Positions 1 to 9,296 of a stretch of 43,016 bases of DNA are shown here, piece by piece. Where the stretch lies: NCBI GenBank assembly GCA_964556005.1, contig CAZKUR010000032.1, forward strand, positions 1-43,016, in the 5' to 3' direction. The translations under genes were made by a program, and so were the position numbers. Origin of the DNA: CAZKUR01 sp964556005 (GTDB taxonomy: Bacteria; Bacteroidota; Ignavibacteria; Ignavibacteriales; Ignavibacteriaceae). Position 1 is the first letter of the stretch; each line of letters opens with the position of its first letter. The notes below the pieces were generated by a model. It had not been told where the DNA came from and did no database searches. It was given only the letters and a program-made list of their open reading frames with translations.

Positions 1-315
1 AACCGCACTCATGTTTCTATCATCGCTCTGGACATATGAATAAATATCGGCAGCCTGGGAGGTAGTAAGAACATCAAAAGCAACTCCGTCCACCCTGCAT
101 TCGTTCGCAATACCGTCTGTATAGTCAATCATAAACGAGCCGCCGCGGTAATTCAAAAGCCAATCAGCTTTAAGCCCTTTTTCCAATGCATGATATGTTA
201 TTCCGTATGCTTTTAAGTGGTCGGTTTGTTTGAGATCCATATAAATAAGAATTTTATTTTGGGGGTGGATATAAAAAGTAACGGCAAGTATTAGAAGAAA
301 AATTTTAGATAACAT
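1..315 (-). CDS. Asparagine-synthetase-B-like protein, N-terminal fragment
   Basis: The reading frame starts at the ATG at 315 and runs off the left edge, giving 105 codons without a stop. The protein opens with a hydrophobic stretch (MLSKIFLLILAVTFYI) that looks like a signal peptide. It continues with ILIYMDLKQTDHLKAYGITY and WLLNYRGGSFMIDY, a pattern I recognise from Bacteroidota proteins annotated as asparagine synthetase B family. Whether these exported proteins synthesise asparagine is doubtful: the usual N-terminal Cys of a glutaminase domain is not seen. It lies downstream of clpX on the same strand, behind a probable terminator. The family match is from memory and the C-terminal part is outside the window. 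Confidence 0.6.
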   Translation of the reverse strand, partial: MLSKIFLLILAVTFYIHPQNKILIYMDLKQTDHLKAYGITYHALEKGLKADWLLNYRGGSFMIDYTDGIANECRVDGVAFDVLTTSQAADIYSYVQSDDRNMSAV

Positions 316-340
316 AATTTATCCGATATTATAAAACACC

Positions 341-368
341 AAAGGCGACCATAAAGATCGCCTTTTTT
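341..368 (-). terminator. Hairpin downstream of clpX
   Basis: Eight-base arms AAAGGCGA (341-348) and TCGCCTTT (358-365) pair perfectly around a nine-base loop. On the minus strand the hairpin follows clpX and is followed by a broken T-rich run (TTTGGTGTTTTA). On the plus strand the run of six T is cleaner, but no gene reads into it from that side. Probable intrinsic terminator between clpX and the asparagine-synthetase-like gene. Confidence 0.55.
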
Positions 369-389
369 AATTTTTCATTAAAGGTAAAT

Positions 390-1640
390 TTAAGCGGATT
401 TGCGATCTGCCTCAAGATATATCGGTTCGGCACCGTATTCAACTACATCTTTCGTAACGATGCACTTGTCGATATTTTCTTTACTCGGCAAATCATACAT
501 AATATCGAGCATAAAATCTTCGACTATTGATCTAAGCGCTCTTGCACCTGTTTTTTTCTCCATAGCTCTTTGAACTATCGAATCTACTGCAAGAGGATCC
601 AATTCCAGTTCGATTCCTTCCATCATAAAAAGTTTTTTGTACTGTTTAAGGATAGCATTCTTCGGCTGAATAAGAATGCTTTTGAACGCATCCTTTGAAA
701 GAGAATGGAGAGGTGCAATAATAGGTACCCGCCCGATAAGCTCCGGAATCAATCCGAATCTTAAAAGATCCTCAGGCTGAATGAATTTCATTAACTCGTC
801 ATCACTGATTTTTCCCTTTAAGTCGGACGAAAATCCAATCCTGTTTTTATTTATCCTCGCTGCAATTATTTTATCGATTCCCTCAAAAGCGCCGCCGACA
901 ATAAATAAAATATTTTTTGTATTTACATTTATTAAGCTTTGTTCGGGATGTTTTCTTCCGCCTTTTGGAGGAACGCCGGCAACAGTACCCTCAAGAATTT
1001 TTAACAATGCCTGCTGCACCCCTTCGCCGGAAACATCTCTGGTAATCGAGGTGCTTTCACTCTTGCGAGCAATTTTATCTATTTCGTCGATGTACACAAT
1101 TCCTTTTTGGGCTCGTTCAAGATTATAATCAGAAGCCTGAAGAAGGTGCACTAAAACCGTTTCAACATCATCGCCGACATACCCGGCTTCGGTGAGTGTT
1201 GTAGCATCGGCGATTGCAAACGGCACATCGAGAATTTTTGCCAGTGTTTGTGCAAGTAAAGTTTTTCCAACACCGGTTGGACCGATTAAAAGTATATTAC
1301 TCTTTTCTATTTCAACATCGTCAAGTTCAAAAAATGAAGTCTTCGAATTTATTCTTTTGTAATGGTTGTAAACCGCAACCGACAATATTTTTTTAGCCCT
1401 GTCCTGACCGATCACAAAATCATCGAGAGACTTTTTAAGTGTTGCAGGTGTATGATAATTATAGCTGCGTGTCTTATTGTTGCTGTAAGCAGCCATATTA
1501 TTTTTAAGAATATCTACACTGCTGCCGACACAAATATCACATATAAAAACGTCGGGACCGGCAATCATGCTGCCGACTTCCGTCCCGTCTCTTCCGCAAA
1601 AAGAACACTTAACAGATTTTTGATTTGTTTTTTTAGCCAT
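390..1640 (-). CDS. clpX: ATP-dependent Clp protease ATP-binding subunit ClpX
   Basis: ClpX is the AAA+ hexameric unfoldase that recognises tagged proteins and feeds them into the ClpP protease in the cytoplasm. The 416-residue length is normal. An N-terminal C4 zinc-binding domain is visible (Cys12, Cys15, Cys34, Cys37). It is followed by Walker A GPTGVGKT (about 120-127), Walker B VYIDEID (about 182-188), the GYVG pore loop (about 153-156), the RKH loop (about 229-231) and the IGF loop (about 268-270) that docks onto ClpP. All signature elements are intact, so this should be a working ClpP partner. clpP is not in the window. The ATG lies 8 bases after the stop of the upstream TPR gene, so the two are probably co-transcribed. 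Confidence 0.97.
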   Translation of the reverse strand: MAKKTNQKSVKCSFCGRDGTEVGSMIAGPDVFICDICVGSSVDILKNNMAAYSNNKTRSYNYHTPATLKKSLDDFVIGQDRAKKILSVAVYNHYKRINSKTSFFELDDVEIEKSNILLIGPTGVGKTLLAQTLAKILDVPFAIADATTLTEAGYVGDDVETVLVHLLQASDYNLERAQKGIVYIDEIDKIARKSESTSITRDVSGEGVQQALLKILEGTVAGVPPKGGRKHPEQSLINVNTKNILFIVGGAFEGIDKIIAARINKNRIGFSSDLKGKISDDELMKFIQPEDLLRFGLIPELIGRVPIIAPLHSLSKDAFKSILIQPKNAILKQYKKLFMMEGIELELDPLAVDSIVQRAMEKKTGARALRSIVEDFMLDIMYDLPSKENIDKCIVTKDVVEYGAEPIYLEADRKSA

Positions 1641-1648
1641 GCTTGTTA

Positions 1649-3496
1649 TTAACCCGGTTTTTCATTTAATTTTTGAATATGTTCACGCGCATCATCAAGA
1701 TATAACGAGTTTGGATAATTTGCAAGTAAATTTTCGTAAGATTTGATGGCTTTGGGAATATCAAGAACTCCTAATTCATAAACATTACCTAACAAATATA
1801 AGGCTTTATCGGCATAAATATTCTTATCCTGCTCACCTGAAATTTTTTGCAGCAAATTTATACACCCTGACCAATTATTCAGCGCCAGTTCCATTTCAGC
1901 TTCTTTTAATTCCGCAAGCGAATGCAGGACAAATGCCTGCTTATTTTCCGAAATTATTTTGAATTTTTCGGCCGCACCGGCAAAATTATTCTGCTCGGCG
2001 AAGAATTCCGCCTGAGCAAAAATGGCCAGATCGGTCGAATCGTTCATTTTGGGATTCAAAAGCAAAGACAGTTCGATCGCATCGTTCGCATAGTTATCTT
2101 TTAAATCGCTCAAATCAAATGCCAGTTCTTTATTTGCTTCGGCAAAGTTACCTTTAAAAAAATCGATTTTTGCAAGCTGGTAATCCGCAAAAGTTTTCGA
2201 TTCCGAAGGCGCTTTCGGATCTTCACTTATTTGCTTAAAATATTTACCGGCAGAAGTTAAATCTCCCTTTTTAAGAGAAATTCTGCCGAGATCTTCCAGC
2301 GATTTAATTTTATAATTAGAAGCCGGAAAAGATTTAATTATATTTTTAAAATCGCCGGCTGCTTCATCAGGCTTATCCTGTATCAGAAATTTTATTTCGC
2401 CAATTCGATAAACAGCTTCGGCAGCAATATTCGAGTTCGGGTAAAAATTAATTATCCCACGGTATGCAGAAATAACACTATCTATTCGGGGAGAATTTTC
2501 GGGAACGGTTTGATAATACGGTTTCCATGAAGGTATCTTATTATTTATTTCTTCCTTTACTACTTCTTCCAGCGTTTTGGCATATCCCAATTTTGCATTT
2601 GCAACAAGCGATGAGCCGGGGTACTTGTCTATTAAATTTTTAAATGCATCGGCTGCAATTTTAAAAGATTTCCCCTGGTAAGCCATATAAGCGAAATTGT
2701 ACAGATCAACCCCATTGTTTTCATTTTTATCGTCTATCTCTTTATAAACATCGTATGCTTTGGCAAAATTATTATCTTCTATGTATAAACGTGCAAGAAT
2801 GTAAGAGATGCTTAAATTATCGTAATCATTGTTGTCTTCAAAAACGGCGATAGTTGCTTTCAACGCATCGGGTTTGCTAGTATAGGTTAAAATTCTTGCC
2901 TGTACAATATTTCTTTGATTAGGATCAGACTTTAAAATCGAGCAGTATTCTTCGGCGGCATCTTTATACCCCATCGTCAATGAATAAATGCTCGCAAGAT
3001 CAAACGAATAAGGATTAGGATTCTTTGCCAGATCTTTTCCTTTTTTCAGGTATTCGGCTGCTTTATCGAATGCTCTTCTGCCAATAGCGTAGTTTGCAAT
3101 CGTCCTGTAATTCATCGCAGATTGCGGTAGCTTGTTGAGTGCTTCTTCCCATATTTTATATGCGCCCTGCTCATCGCCTTTCAAAAAAACAGTAGTACCG
3201 AGCATTCCGTACAAATTAATATTATTTGGATCCTTATTTATTTGCTGTTTAATTAAATTTATTGAGGAGTCGTATTCCTTTAGCTGGATATAGACATTAT
3301 TTAGGGTTTCAAAATACTGGTAATTATCCGGTTCCCGCTTAATAAGCTCTTCAAGCAGCGGTTTTGCTTTTTCATATTCCGCAGCATCATAAAATCTTTT
3401 TGCAAGCAGAAAATGATTATTTATAAGCCGGTTCTGCGCGAAAATACCGGCTGCTGAAATTATTATAAATGCAAGTATAAATTTTGTCTTTATCAT
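1649..3496 (-). CDS. Secreted tetratricopeptide-repeat protein
   Basis: The 615-residue protein starts with a clear signal peptide (MIKTKFILAFIIISAAGIFAQ) and is otherwise built of TPR-like helical repeats. Examples are AKRFYDAAEYEKAKPLLEEL near residue 32, and late repeats near the C-terminus such as GNVYELGVLDIPKAIKSYEN and a segment carrying YPNS. Such repeats mediate protein-protein contacts. The late part resembles the YbgF/BamD type of repeat often found in envelope assembly or T9SS-related proteins of this phylum, but I cannot assign a specific role. It is exported, so its link with clpX, 8 bases downstream, is operonic rather than obviously functional. Confidence 0.85.
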   Translation of the reverse strand: MIKTKFILAFIIISAAGIFAQNRLINNHFLLAKRFYDAAEYEKAKPLLEELIKREPDNYQYFETLNNVYIQLKEYDSSINLIKQQINKDPNNINLYGMLGTTVFLKGDEQGAYKIWEEALNKLPQSAMNYRTIANYAIGRRAFDKAAEYLKKGKDLAKNPNPYSFDLASIYSLTMGYKDAAEEYCSILKSDPNQRNIVQARILTYTSKPDALKATIAVFEDNNDYDNLSISYILARLYIEDNNFAKAYDVYKEIDDKNENNGVDLYNFAYMAYQGKSFKIAADAFKNLIDKYPGSSLVANAKLGYAKTLEEVVKEEINNKIPSWKPYYQTVPENSPRIDSVISAYRGIINFYPNSNIAAEAVYRIGEIKFLIQDKPDEAAGDFKNIIKSFPASNYKIKSLEDLGRISLKKGDLTSAGKYFKQISEDPKAPSESKTFADYQLAKIDFFKGNFAEANKELAFDLSDLKDNYANDAIELSLLLNPKMNDSTDLAIFAQAEFFAEQNNFAGAAEKFKIISENKQAFVLHSLAELKEAEMELALNNWSGCINLLQKISGEQDKNIYADKALYLLGNVYELGVLDIPKAIKSYENLLANYPNSLYLDDAREHIQKLNEKPG

Positions 3497-3757
3497 AGCT
3501 CAAAGATACTAAAATAAAAAAGGCGTTCAAGAGACTTAATGATACAAAGGATTGGGTGGAAATGTTTCGAAGTAGTATGACTGTACTACTAAGGAAAGGG
3601 AAAATGATAAGGTCATCATACTGGAATATTATTTTCTTATCAAGTTATACCGTAAACACGTAATCATCGAATGATAAAAATTTAAGTTTAGTACCTTGTT
3701 TTTATAAAATCCGATATTTAATTTTATTTCGTAATTAAAAGTTCTAGGGGAAATCAA

Positions 3758-3958
3758 ATGAAAATTTACTTTAATTACAGACTTACTGATAATTCCTCAT
3801 CTGTATTAATTCCAAGTTTAAGGGAAACCTTTATAATTTACCCCCCCCCCGCAAATCTATTCACAAAAAATATTTCTATAGGCAATGATGAAAAACGGGG
3901 AAATCATTATTGCGGAGAAAGAGTATTTTACGGGTTTTACATAGCTTCAAAAAAGTAA
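3758..3958 (+). CDS. Small ORF of doubtful status with a C10 tract
   Basis: A 66-codon frame begins at an ATG preceded by AGGGGAAATCAA, a reasonable ribosome site. It encodes a product without signal peptide, membrane segment or family that I recognise. A run of ten C (3841-3850) inside it codes for part of Tyr plus three Pro. Losing or gaining one base in this tract would shift the frame. It lies between the divergently oriented TPR gene and the FG-GAP gene. It could be a real small gene, a remnant, or chance. I keep it only because of its start context and the tract. Confidence 0.25.
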   Translation: MKIYFNYRLTDNSSSVLIPSLRETFIIYPPPANLFTKNISIGNDEKRGNHYCGERVFYGFYIASKK

Positions 3959-4016
3959 AGTTATTTCTTTCCCTGTTTAATAACCTTTTGGTTATAATTT
4001 TTTAAAAGGATAAAAG

Positions 4017-5657
4017 ATGTTGAGTTTAACGAAATCCCGCTTTGCAGGAAGATTGTTATTATTCATTTCGTGCGTATTATTATTTACGAGTTTGTACAAT
4101 GAACATGCGGATTCAGCATTTGCACAGGAGTACAAACCACAAAACCTATTTAACAAAAAAGAAGAACCAAAGAAATTTAGAGAAAATGATGAAAATGTTA
4201 AAGAAGATGCGCTGCAAAAAGTTAAATCAAATAAGGATTTGGAAGTCACTAAAATAAGTAATGATTTCTATAAAATAGAAAGAAAAAGTACCGGTGAAGC
4301 TTATATTGAAGATTTAGGTAATGAGGTAATAAAAAATAGAAATGATAATGTTGATAGTATGGTAATATATGTTTATTCAATCGATACTTCTAAATTTTCN
4401 NNNNNNNNNNNNNNNNNNNNNNNNNNNNNNNNNNNNNNNNNNNNNNNNNNNNNNNNNNNNNNNNNNNNNNNNNNNNNNNNNNNNNNNNNNNNNNNNNNNT
4501 TTGGTGCAATATTTTATAAGCAGCCGTCGCCAAATTCAATCCCCACTTCTCCATATTTTAGCTATCCCCAGGCTAGTCACATACAAGTGAATAATCCAAT
4601 TTTTGGAGATTTTGATAAAGACGGTAAAACAGATTTTGCATTTGTCGGGTTAGGTAAAGAATTGTACATAGCGGAATTTAATCCAGCAATTATGAATTTC
4701 GACAGCGTTTATAGTTTTACCTCAATCAATGATGTTGGCGGTATTACTACAGGCGATTTCGATCTTGACGGTAATACCGATATTATTACAAGCAATATAT
4801 GGGGAGACGTTCATGTAATTGAAGCCCAGGGAGTTAATCAATATGTAAATGTGTGGAATGGGACTGTGGATATTCATAACTCTTATTATTCATTTTCTAC
4901 GAATGATATCGATAAAAACGGTAAACCGGAGTTCTGGATTGGTGGAAAACATTGGACAAGCGGTATTCTTTTCACCTGCTTTGAATATGATTCAGATAAC
5001 AATTATGTGCCGAAGTTTAAGATCAAAATCCCCGATTACTATTCTTTGAATCCGCTTACAGCTTTTGCCGACGATATAGACGGTGATGGAAAAGAAGAAA
5101 TAATTATTTCATCGGATTATTTTATCCTGATCTTGAAGTTTTCCGGCAATGCTAATAATCCTCAATATTCAATATGGTATTTTAAGATGTTCCCTCCTGA
5201 AAATGGTGAAATCTGGACCGTAAAAGCTTACGATATTAACCATGATAATAAAAAGGAATTATTCTTCGATACATACACTGTGAAAGATTCTCTTGGCAAT
5301 ACATACTGGAAAGACGTCAACAGAATATTTATTCCTTCATTTACAACCGGAATAAAAAATCGGGTTCTTTCACAGAATCATAAAATAAATTTGTATCAAA
5401 ATTACCCTAATCCTTTCAACCCGCAGACAACAATTAAATTTTCTTTGCCTGAAGAAGCAAAGGTCAACATAAAAATTTACAACATACTTGGAAAAGAGAT
5501 AACCGAACTGCTTAACGAAACCCGCAGAAGCGGAGAATATGAAATAACCTGGAACGGCAGGGACTCGAACGGCAGCGAAATGCCTTCAGGTGTTTATTTC
5601 ATAACAGTAACTACAGAAAAATTCAGGAAGACAATTAAATCAATTTTGTTAAAATAA
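4017..5657 (+). CDS. Secreted FG-GAP/VCBS repeat protein with C-terminal sorting domain, interrupted by assembly gap
   Basis: The N-terminus carries a signal peptide (hydrophobic RLLLFISCVLLFTSLY, ending near AFAQ). It is followed by a charged Lys/Glu-rich region. After the 100-N gap there are at least five FG-GAP-like repeats with Asp-rich calcium loops (FGDFDKDGKTDFAFVG, TGDFDLDGNTDII, ADDIDGDGKEEIII, and others). The last 90 residues are a Por/T9SS type A sorting domain starting at NYPNPFNPQTTIKFSLPEE and ending with Lys-Ser-Ile-Leu-Leu-Lys. The protein is therefore probably exported by a type IX-like system and surface-attached or released. An AAAAGGAT ribosome site precedes the ATG. The gap length is unknown, so frame continuity across it, and even that both halves are one gene, is an assumption. 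Confidence 0.8.
   Translation: MLSLTKSRFAGRLLLFISCVLLFTSLYNEHADSAFAQEYKPQNLFNKKEEPKKFRENDENVKEDALQKVKSNKDLEVTKISNDFYKIERKSTGEAYIEDLGNEVIKNRNDNVDSMVIYVYSIDTSKFXXXXXXXXXXXXXXXXXXXXXXXXXXXXXXXXXXFGAIFYKQPSPNSIPTSPYFSYPQASHIQVNNPIFGDFDKDGKTDFAFVGLGKELYIAEFNPAIMNFDSVYSFTSINDVGGITTGDFDLDGNTDIITSNIWGDVHVIEAQGVNQYVNVWNGTVDIHNSYYSFSTNDIDKNGKPEFWIGGKHWTSGILFTCFEYDSDNNYVPKFKIKIPDYYSLNPLTAFADDIDGDGKEEIIISSDYFILILKFSGNANNPQYSIWYFKMFPPENGEIWTVKAYDINHDNKKELFFDTYTVKDSLGNTYWKDVNRIFIPSFTTGIKNRVLSQNHKINLYQNYPNPFNPQTTIKFSLPEEAKVNIKIYNILGKEITELLNETRRSGEYEITWNGRDSNGSEMPSGVYFITVTTEKFRKTIKSILLK
4400..4499. other. Assembly gap (100 N)
   Basis: Exactly one hundred consecutive N interrupt the FG-GAP gene. The round number is the usual placeholder for a scaffold join of unknown length, so the true distance and sequence here are not known. 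Confidence 0.99.
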
Positions 5658-5662
5658 TAACA

Positions 5663-5688
5663 GGCTATTCATAAATAAATGAATAGCC
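5663..5688. terminator. Hairpin between convergent genes
   Basis: Perfect nine-base arms GGCTATTCA (5663-5671) and TGAATAGCC (5680-5688) flank an eight-base AT loop. It lies 5 bases after the stop of the FG-GAP gene and 24 bases before the end of the convergent barrel gene, with T-rich sequence on both sides. A shared bidirectional terminator is likely. Confidence 0.6.
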
Positions 5689-5711
5689 CGATATTTTGAT
5701 TAAAGCTTGGT

Positions 5712-6848
5712 TTAATAATAAAAATGAAACTGCAGCTCAAAAGAATTATTCCTTACCGCGGGAGTTTCCATTTGAATTCTGTACATCGGCCGAATTTCGA
5801 TAAAGCTGTACGGATAAAAATCCGCTTCAAGAACTACTCTCGATACTTCGTCTTTGCTTATGAATGTGTTTGGATCGAACCTGTCATATCGAACAACGGC
5901 ATCTAAACCTCTTGTAATGTTGTAAGATCCTTCAATCATTAATGCAGAACTTTTTGTATTTAATGCGACATAATCGTTTGCAATATCGTATTCACCCATT
6001 AGAGTGAAATTCCCGATTCCTAAACCTATATAACCTCCGTACATTTTAGTATCGGTAAAATTCGATGCATGTTCAACTATGTTTTTGAAATCGGCAAATG
6101 AACCGCCGATAAATAAATTTAACCCGGGTATGTGAGGCGAAAGCTTGAGATTTGCGGTGTAAGTTGGGTCTTTCACAAACTCAACCGGGAAAGGATAGTT
6201 CAACGAGTTGCCGGCGCTTGCAGTTAAAAATCCCCAATCGGAAAAATAAAGACCAGCCTCAACCCCGGTTTCAGTATACCGCGGTTCATAAATTAATCCT
6301 TGTTTCTGCCCCGTGGTAAAAAGTAAACCCAAATCTCCTCCTCTTGTATATGCGGTATGATCATCCAGGCGAATCCCGAAGTTAGGCGAATAGGCACCGA
6401 CTTTTATGTAACCGTTATTCGGCAAAATGTGAGCGGTTAAATATGCTTCCCAGATATCCCACACAAAATCGTATCTTGCGAAAGCATTTATTTTGGATGA
6501 AAACTCAATATCGGTATAAATCGATCCGTTCATCCTCTGGAAATCCGACTGCGTTGTTGAATCGGTTGTTTTAACAAGATACTGCGTTCTAAAATCAAAC
6601 CCGAACATAATATTTTCACCGATCATGTTGCTAATTTTGAAGGATTCACCATGAGCGGGAAACATCGGCAGAACACTTTTACCGAACGCCCATCCTCCGG
6701 TATTTCTCATATCGCCGCCGCTTGGATTTACATGACAGCTGATGCATTGTGAATTACCTAATCTCAAAGCAAATCTCGGCAAAGCAAAACCTGAATAAAA
6801 GAAACCCGCAATAAAAATAAGCATAAAGAATAGTCTTATTCTTTTCAT
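5712..6848 (-). CDS. Outer-membrane beta-barrel-like protein with one c-type heme motif
   Basis: The 378-residue product has a signal peptide (MKRIRLFFMLIFIAGFFYSGFA). A single heme-attachment motif, CISCH (Cys35, Cys38, His39), follows in the context CISCHVNPSGGDMRNTGGW. The remainder alternates polar and hydrophobic residues with many Gly, Tyr and Phe and ends in FELQFHFYY, typical of an outer-membrane barrel with a terminal aromatic residue. It could be a porin-like protein carrying its own N-terminal heme plug, as in porin-cytochrome conduits, or a periplasm-facing cytochrome domain fused to a barrel. No other heme protein lies beside it. The heme motif is seen directly; the barrel is inferred from pattern; electron transfer across the membrane is speculation. 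Confidence 0.7.
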   Translation of the reverse strand: MKRIRLFFMLIFIAGFFYSGFALPRFALRLGNSQCISCHVNPSGGDMRNTGGWAFGKSVLPMFPAHGESFKISNMIGENIMFGFDFRTQYLVKTTDSTTQSDFQRMNGSIYTDIEFSSKINAFARYDFVWDIWEAYLTAHILPNNGYIKVGAYSPNFGIRLDDHTAYTRGGDLGLLFTTGQKQGLIYEPRYTETGVEAGLYFSDWGFLTASAGNSLNYPFPVEFVKDPTYTANLKLSPHIPGLNLFIGGSFADFKNIVEHASNFTDTKMYGGYIGLGIGNFTLMGEYDIANDYVALNTKSSALMIEGSYNITRGLDAVVRYDRFDPNTFISKDEVSRVVLEADFYPYSFIEIRPMYRIQMETPAVRNNSFELQFHFYY

Positions 6849-6963
6849 AAATACCCTCGCTGATTTTGTGGGAGTGAAGAAAATTTTGATTTAAATTAAA
6901 AGATGATTCAACTGGAGACCCGAGAATGAACAAAGTTAATAAAAAAACAGATAAAAAATGAAA

Positions 6964-6990
6964 GTTTACTGATTGTCATTTTCAGTGAAC
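6964..6990. repeat. Near-palindrome upstream of the heme-barrel gene
   Basis: GTTTACTGA (6964-6972) and TCAGTGAAC (6982-6990) are inverted copies with one mismatch around a nine-base spacer, about 115 bases upstream of the barrel gene start. Its position allows an operator, but nothing identifies a regulator. Confidence 0.3.
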
Positions 6991-7080
6991 GAGAGCATCA
7001 TTTTTCCTTAAAAATTGGAGTAATTCCACAAATTATATTAAATTTATTGAGTCACAGTCCATAAATTACAATGATTCCAC

Positions 7081-7104
7081 GGGAAATAGATACGAATATT
7101 TCCC
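7081..7104 (-). terminator. Hairpin just after recQ
   Basis: Perfect eight-base arms GGGAAATA and TATTTCCC with an eight-base loop lie 5 bases past the recQ stop. There is no U-run on the minus strand, so it is at best a weak terminator or a 3-prime stabilising hairpin. Confidence 0.35.
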
Positions 7105-7109
7105 TACTG

Positions 7110-9296
7110 CTAACTTTTAATGTTATTCTGATCATTAATAAAAATGATCCTGAGGATCCTCAAATCTTCGTAAGAAATTTCATTATTAAATTTTTCGTTG
7201 ATGGTCGACAATGATAATATGCCTTCCTTTTTATAAGTATCTAATATTTCCTGCTGCTTATCTTTTGAAAGTGATAGTCTTTCATTTAATCCCTCGATTC
7301 TAATCTTGTTTCCTTCTCTTGCAAATCTTTCTATATGTGAAATTATTGTTTGCGGCTTTACGTTATATTCTTTCGAAAGCTCATCAATCGAAACTCCTTC
7401 ATTAAAAGATTCGCTTACTGCAATATGACGCAGTACAGTAGATTTATTTCGTAATTTTTTCCTTTGTTTTTGATTAAATTGTCTTTCGTCAACGGAAGAA
7501 GAAATATTTTTTCTTTGGCAGTATTTTTTTATAATCGATAAAAATATTTGACCGTAGTTGTGCATCTTATTAAGCCCGATTCCGCTGATGCTTAACAAGT
7601 CCGATTCATTTTGCGGATGGACGGAGGCCATCTGAATCAGAACATTATCGGGAAAGACGACATACGGAGGTATGTTTCTTTGATCTGCAAGTTCTTTTCT
7701 TTTTTTTCTTAAAAGCTCAAATAATTCTCTCTCATATTTTTGGCCGGTCTCTTTAATCTTAACAGGTTTTGGTTTTTCTTCCTTTACGATACCGAATACT
7801 TTGTCACCGCGAAGCAAAACATCGTAAGCTTTTGGGCCGAGCTTCAAGCTTCCGAACTCAAGGTCCCGAATTAGAAGTTCTTTTTTAATAAACTGGCGCG
7901 TAAATACCTGCCACTGCTTTTTTGTAAACTCTTTTCCAATCCCGTAGACAGATAAGTTTTGATGTCCGTTTGAGAAAATTCTATCTAAAGAACTTCCTTG
8001 CAATAGATCGACAATATAATTCATCCCGAAAATTTCCCCGGTTCTTTTAACTGCCGAAAGAAATTTTTGTGCGGGAATTGTAATATCCGTTTTTTCTTTT
8101 TCGTCTGTTAAACAATTGTCGCACATCCCGCAGTAATCTTTTCTATAAGCTTCTCCGAAATAATTTATAAGTGTATGCCTCCTGCACATTTCCGATTCGG
8201 CATATCTCACCATTGCGTTAAGATGATCTCTCGCCGCAAGCTGTTCAACTTCATCTTCTTTCTGATCGATAAAATAATTTATCTTTGCAATATCGGCATA
8301 GCTGAATAGAAGAAGGCAATCGGATCTTAATCCGTCGCGCCCCGATCTCCCGATTTCCTGGTAGTAGGATTCCAAATTTTTTGGTAAATCATGGTGAAGA
8401 ACAAATCTTACATTTGATTTATTTATCCCCATACCGAATGCAATTGTTGCAACAATAATTTGAACCTCATCCTTAATAAAAAGATCCTGGTTTTGATTTC
8501 TTTCCTTATCGGACAAACCGGCATGATACGGTTTTGTGGAAAAGCCTAAACGAGATAAATCTTCGCTAAGCTCATCGACCTGTCTTCGGGAAAAGCAATA
8601 AATAATTCCGGATTGATCCGGGTGATCTTTTAAGAAGTTAACGGTCTGCTGAAACGAATCGAGCTTTGGTACGACATCTAAAAACAGGTTTTCACGGTTG
8701 AAGCTTGCTATAAACTTTTTGTGATTTTTCATATTTAAATTTTTGCAGATGTCGTCCTGAACTCTCGGAGTTGCAGTAGCAGTCAGGCCGATGCAAACTG
8801 CAGAAGGAAAATTTCTTCTGAATATTCCAAGCTGTCTGTAATCTTTGCGGAAATCATGTCCCCATTCCGATATACAATGTGCCTCATCCACAGTTATACA
8901 ATCTAATCTTATATTTTTTAGAAGATTGGAAATATCATCTTTCTGTAAAGATTCCGGTGCAACATAAAGCAGTTTGGTTTTATTGTTCGTTACACTATCA
9001 TAGTTGTAATTATATTCCTTACGGGATAAAGAAGAATTGAGTAGTGCAGCATTTACCCCAAGCTGACGAAGCTGCTCAACCTGGTCTTTCATTAAAGAAA
9101 TTAAAGGTGAAATTACGATTGTCAAGCCTTCGAAAATAAGCGCAGGTATCTGGTAGCAGATTGATTTGCCGCCGCCTGTGGGCATTATAACCAATGTATC
9201 TTTTTTGCTTAAAACATTTTGGATGATTTCACCCTGCAGCGGCCTGAACGAATCGTACCCGAAAACTTCTTTTAGTATTTGTTGAGATTTATTCAT
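7110..9296 (-). CDS. recQ: ATP-dependent DNA helicase RecQ
   Basis: RecQ unwinds DNA 3-prime to 5-prime in recombination and fork repair. The sequence shows the early FRPLQGEII motif, Walker A MPTGGGKS, the DEAH box in VDEAHCISEWGHDFR, and motif VI YYQEIGRSGRDG. The zinc-binding region (CRRHTLINYFGE...CGMCDNC) and an RQC winged helix follow. An HRDC domain comes next, near the segment ELADQRNIPPYVVFPDN. A further helix-turn-helix tail (SIDELSKEYNVKPQTIISHI) extends the protein beyond the common ~600-residue form, as in many Bacteroidota RecQ. The frame is open upstream to a TTG at 9353. I prefer the ATG at 9296 (728 residues), because MNKSQQILKEVFGYDSFR is where homologues begin. The gene ends in TAG with a second TAG two codons on. 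Confidence 0.95.
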   Translation of the reverse strand: MNKSQQILKEVFGYDSFRPLQGEIIQNVLSKKDTLVIMPTGGGKSICYQIPALIFEGLTIVISPLISLMKDQVEQLRQLGVNAALLNSSLSRKEYNYNYDSVTNNKTKLLYVAPESLQKDDISNLLKNIRLDCITVDEAHCISEWGHDFRKDYRQLGIFRRNFPSAVCIGLTATATPRVQDDICKNLNMKNHKKFIASFNRENLFLDVVPKLDSFQQTVNFLKDHPDQSGIIYCFSRRQVDELSEDLSRLGFSTKPYHAGLSDKERNQNQDLFIKDEVQIIVATIAFGMGINKSNVRFVLHHDLPKNLESYYQEIGRSGRDGLRSDCLLLFSYADIAKINYFIDQKEDEVEQLAARDHLNAMVRYAESEMCRRHTLINYFGEAYRKDYCGMCDNCLTDEKEKTDITIPAQKFLSAVKRTGEIFGMNYIVDLLQGSSLDRIFSNGHQNLSVYGIGKEFTKKQWQVFTRQFIKKELLIRDLEFGSLKLGPKAYDVLLRGDKVFGIVKEEKPKPVKIKETGQKYERELFELLRKKRKELADQRNIPPYVVFPDNVLIQMASVHPQNESDLLSISGIGLNKMHNYGQIFLSIIKKYCQRKNISSSVDERQFNQKQRKKLRNKSTVLRHIAVSESFNEGVSIDELSKEYNVKPQTIISHIERFAREGNKIRIEGLNERLSLSKDKQQEILDTYKKEGILSLSTINEKFNNEISYEDLRILRIIFINDQNNIKS

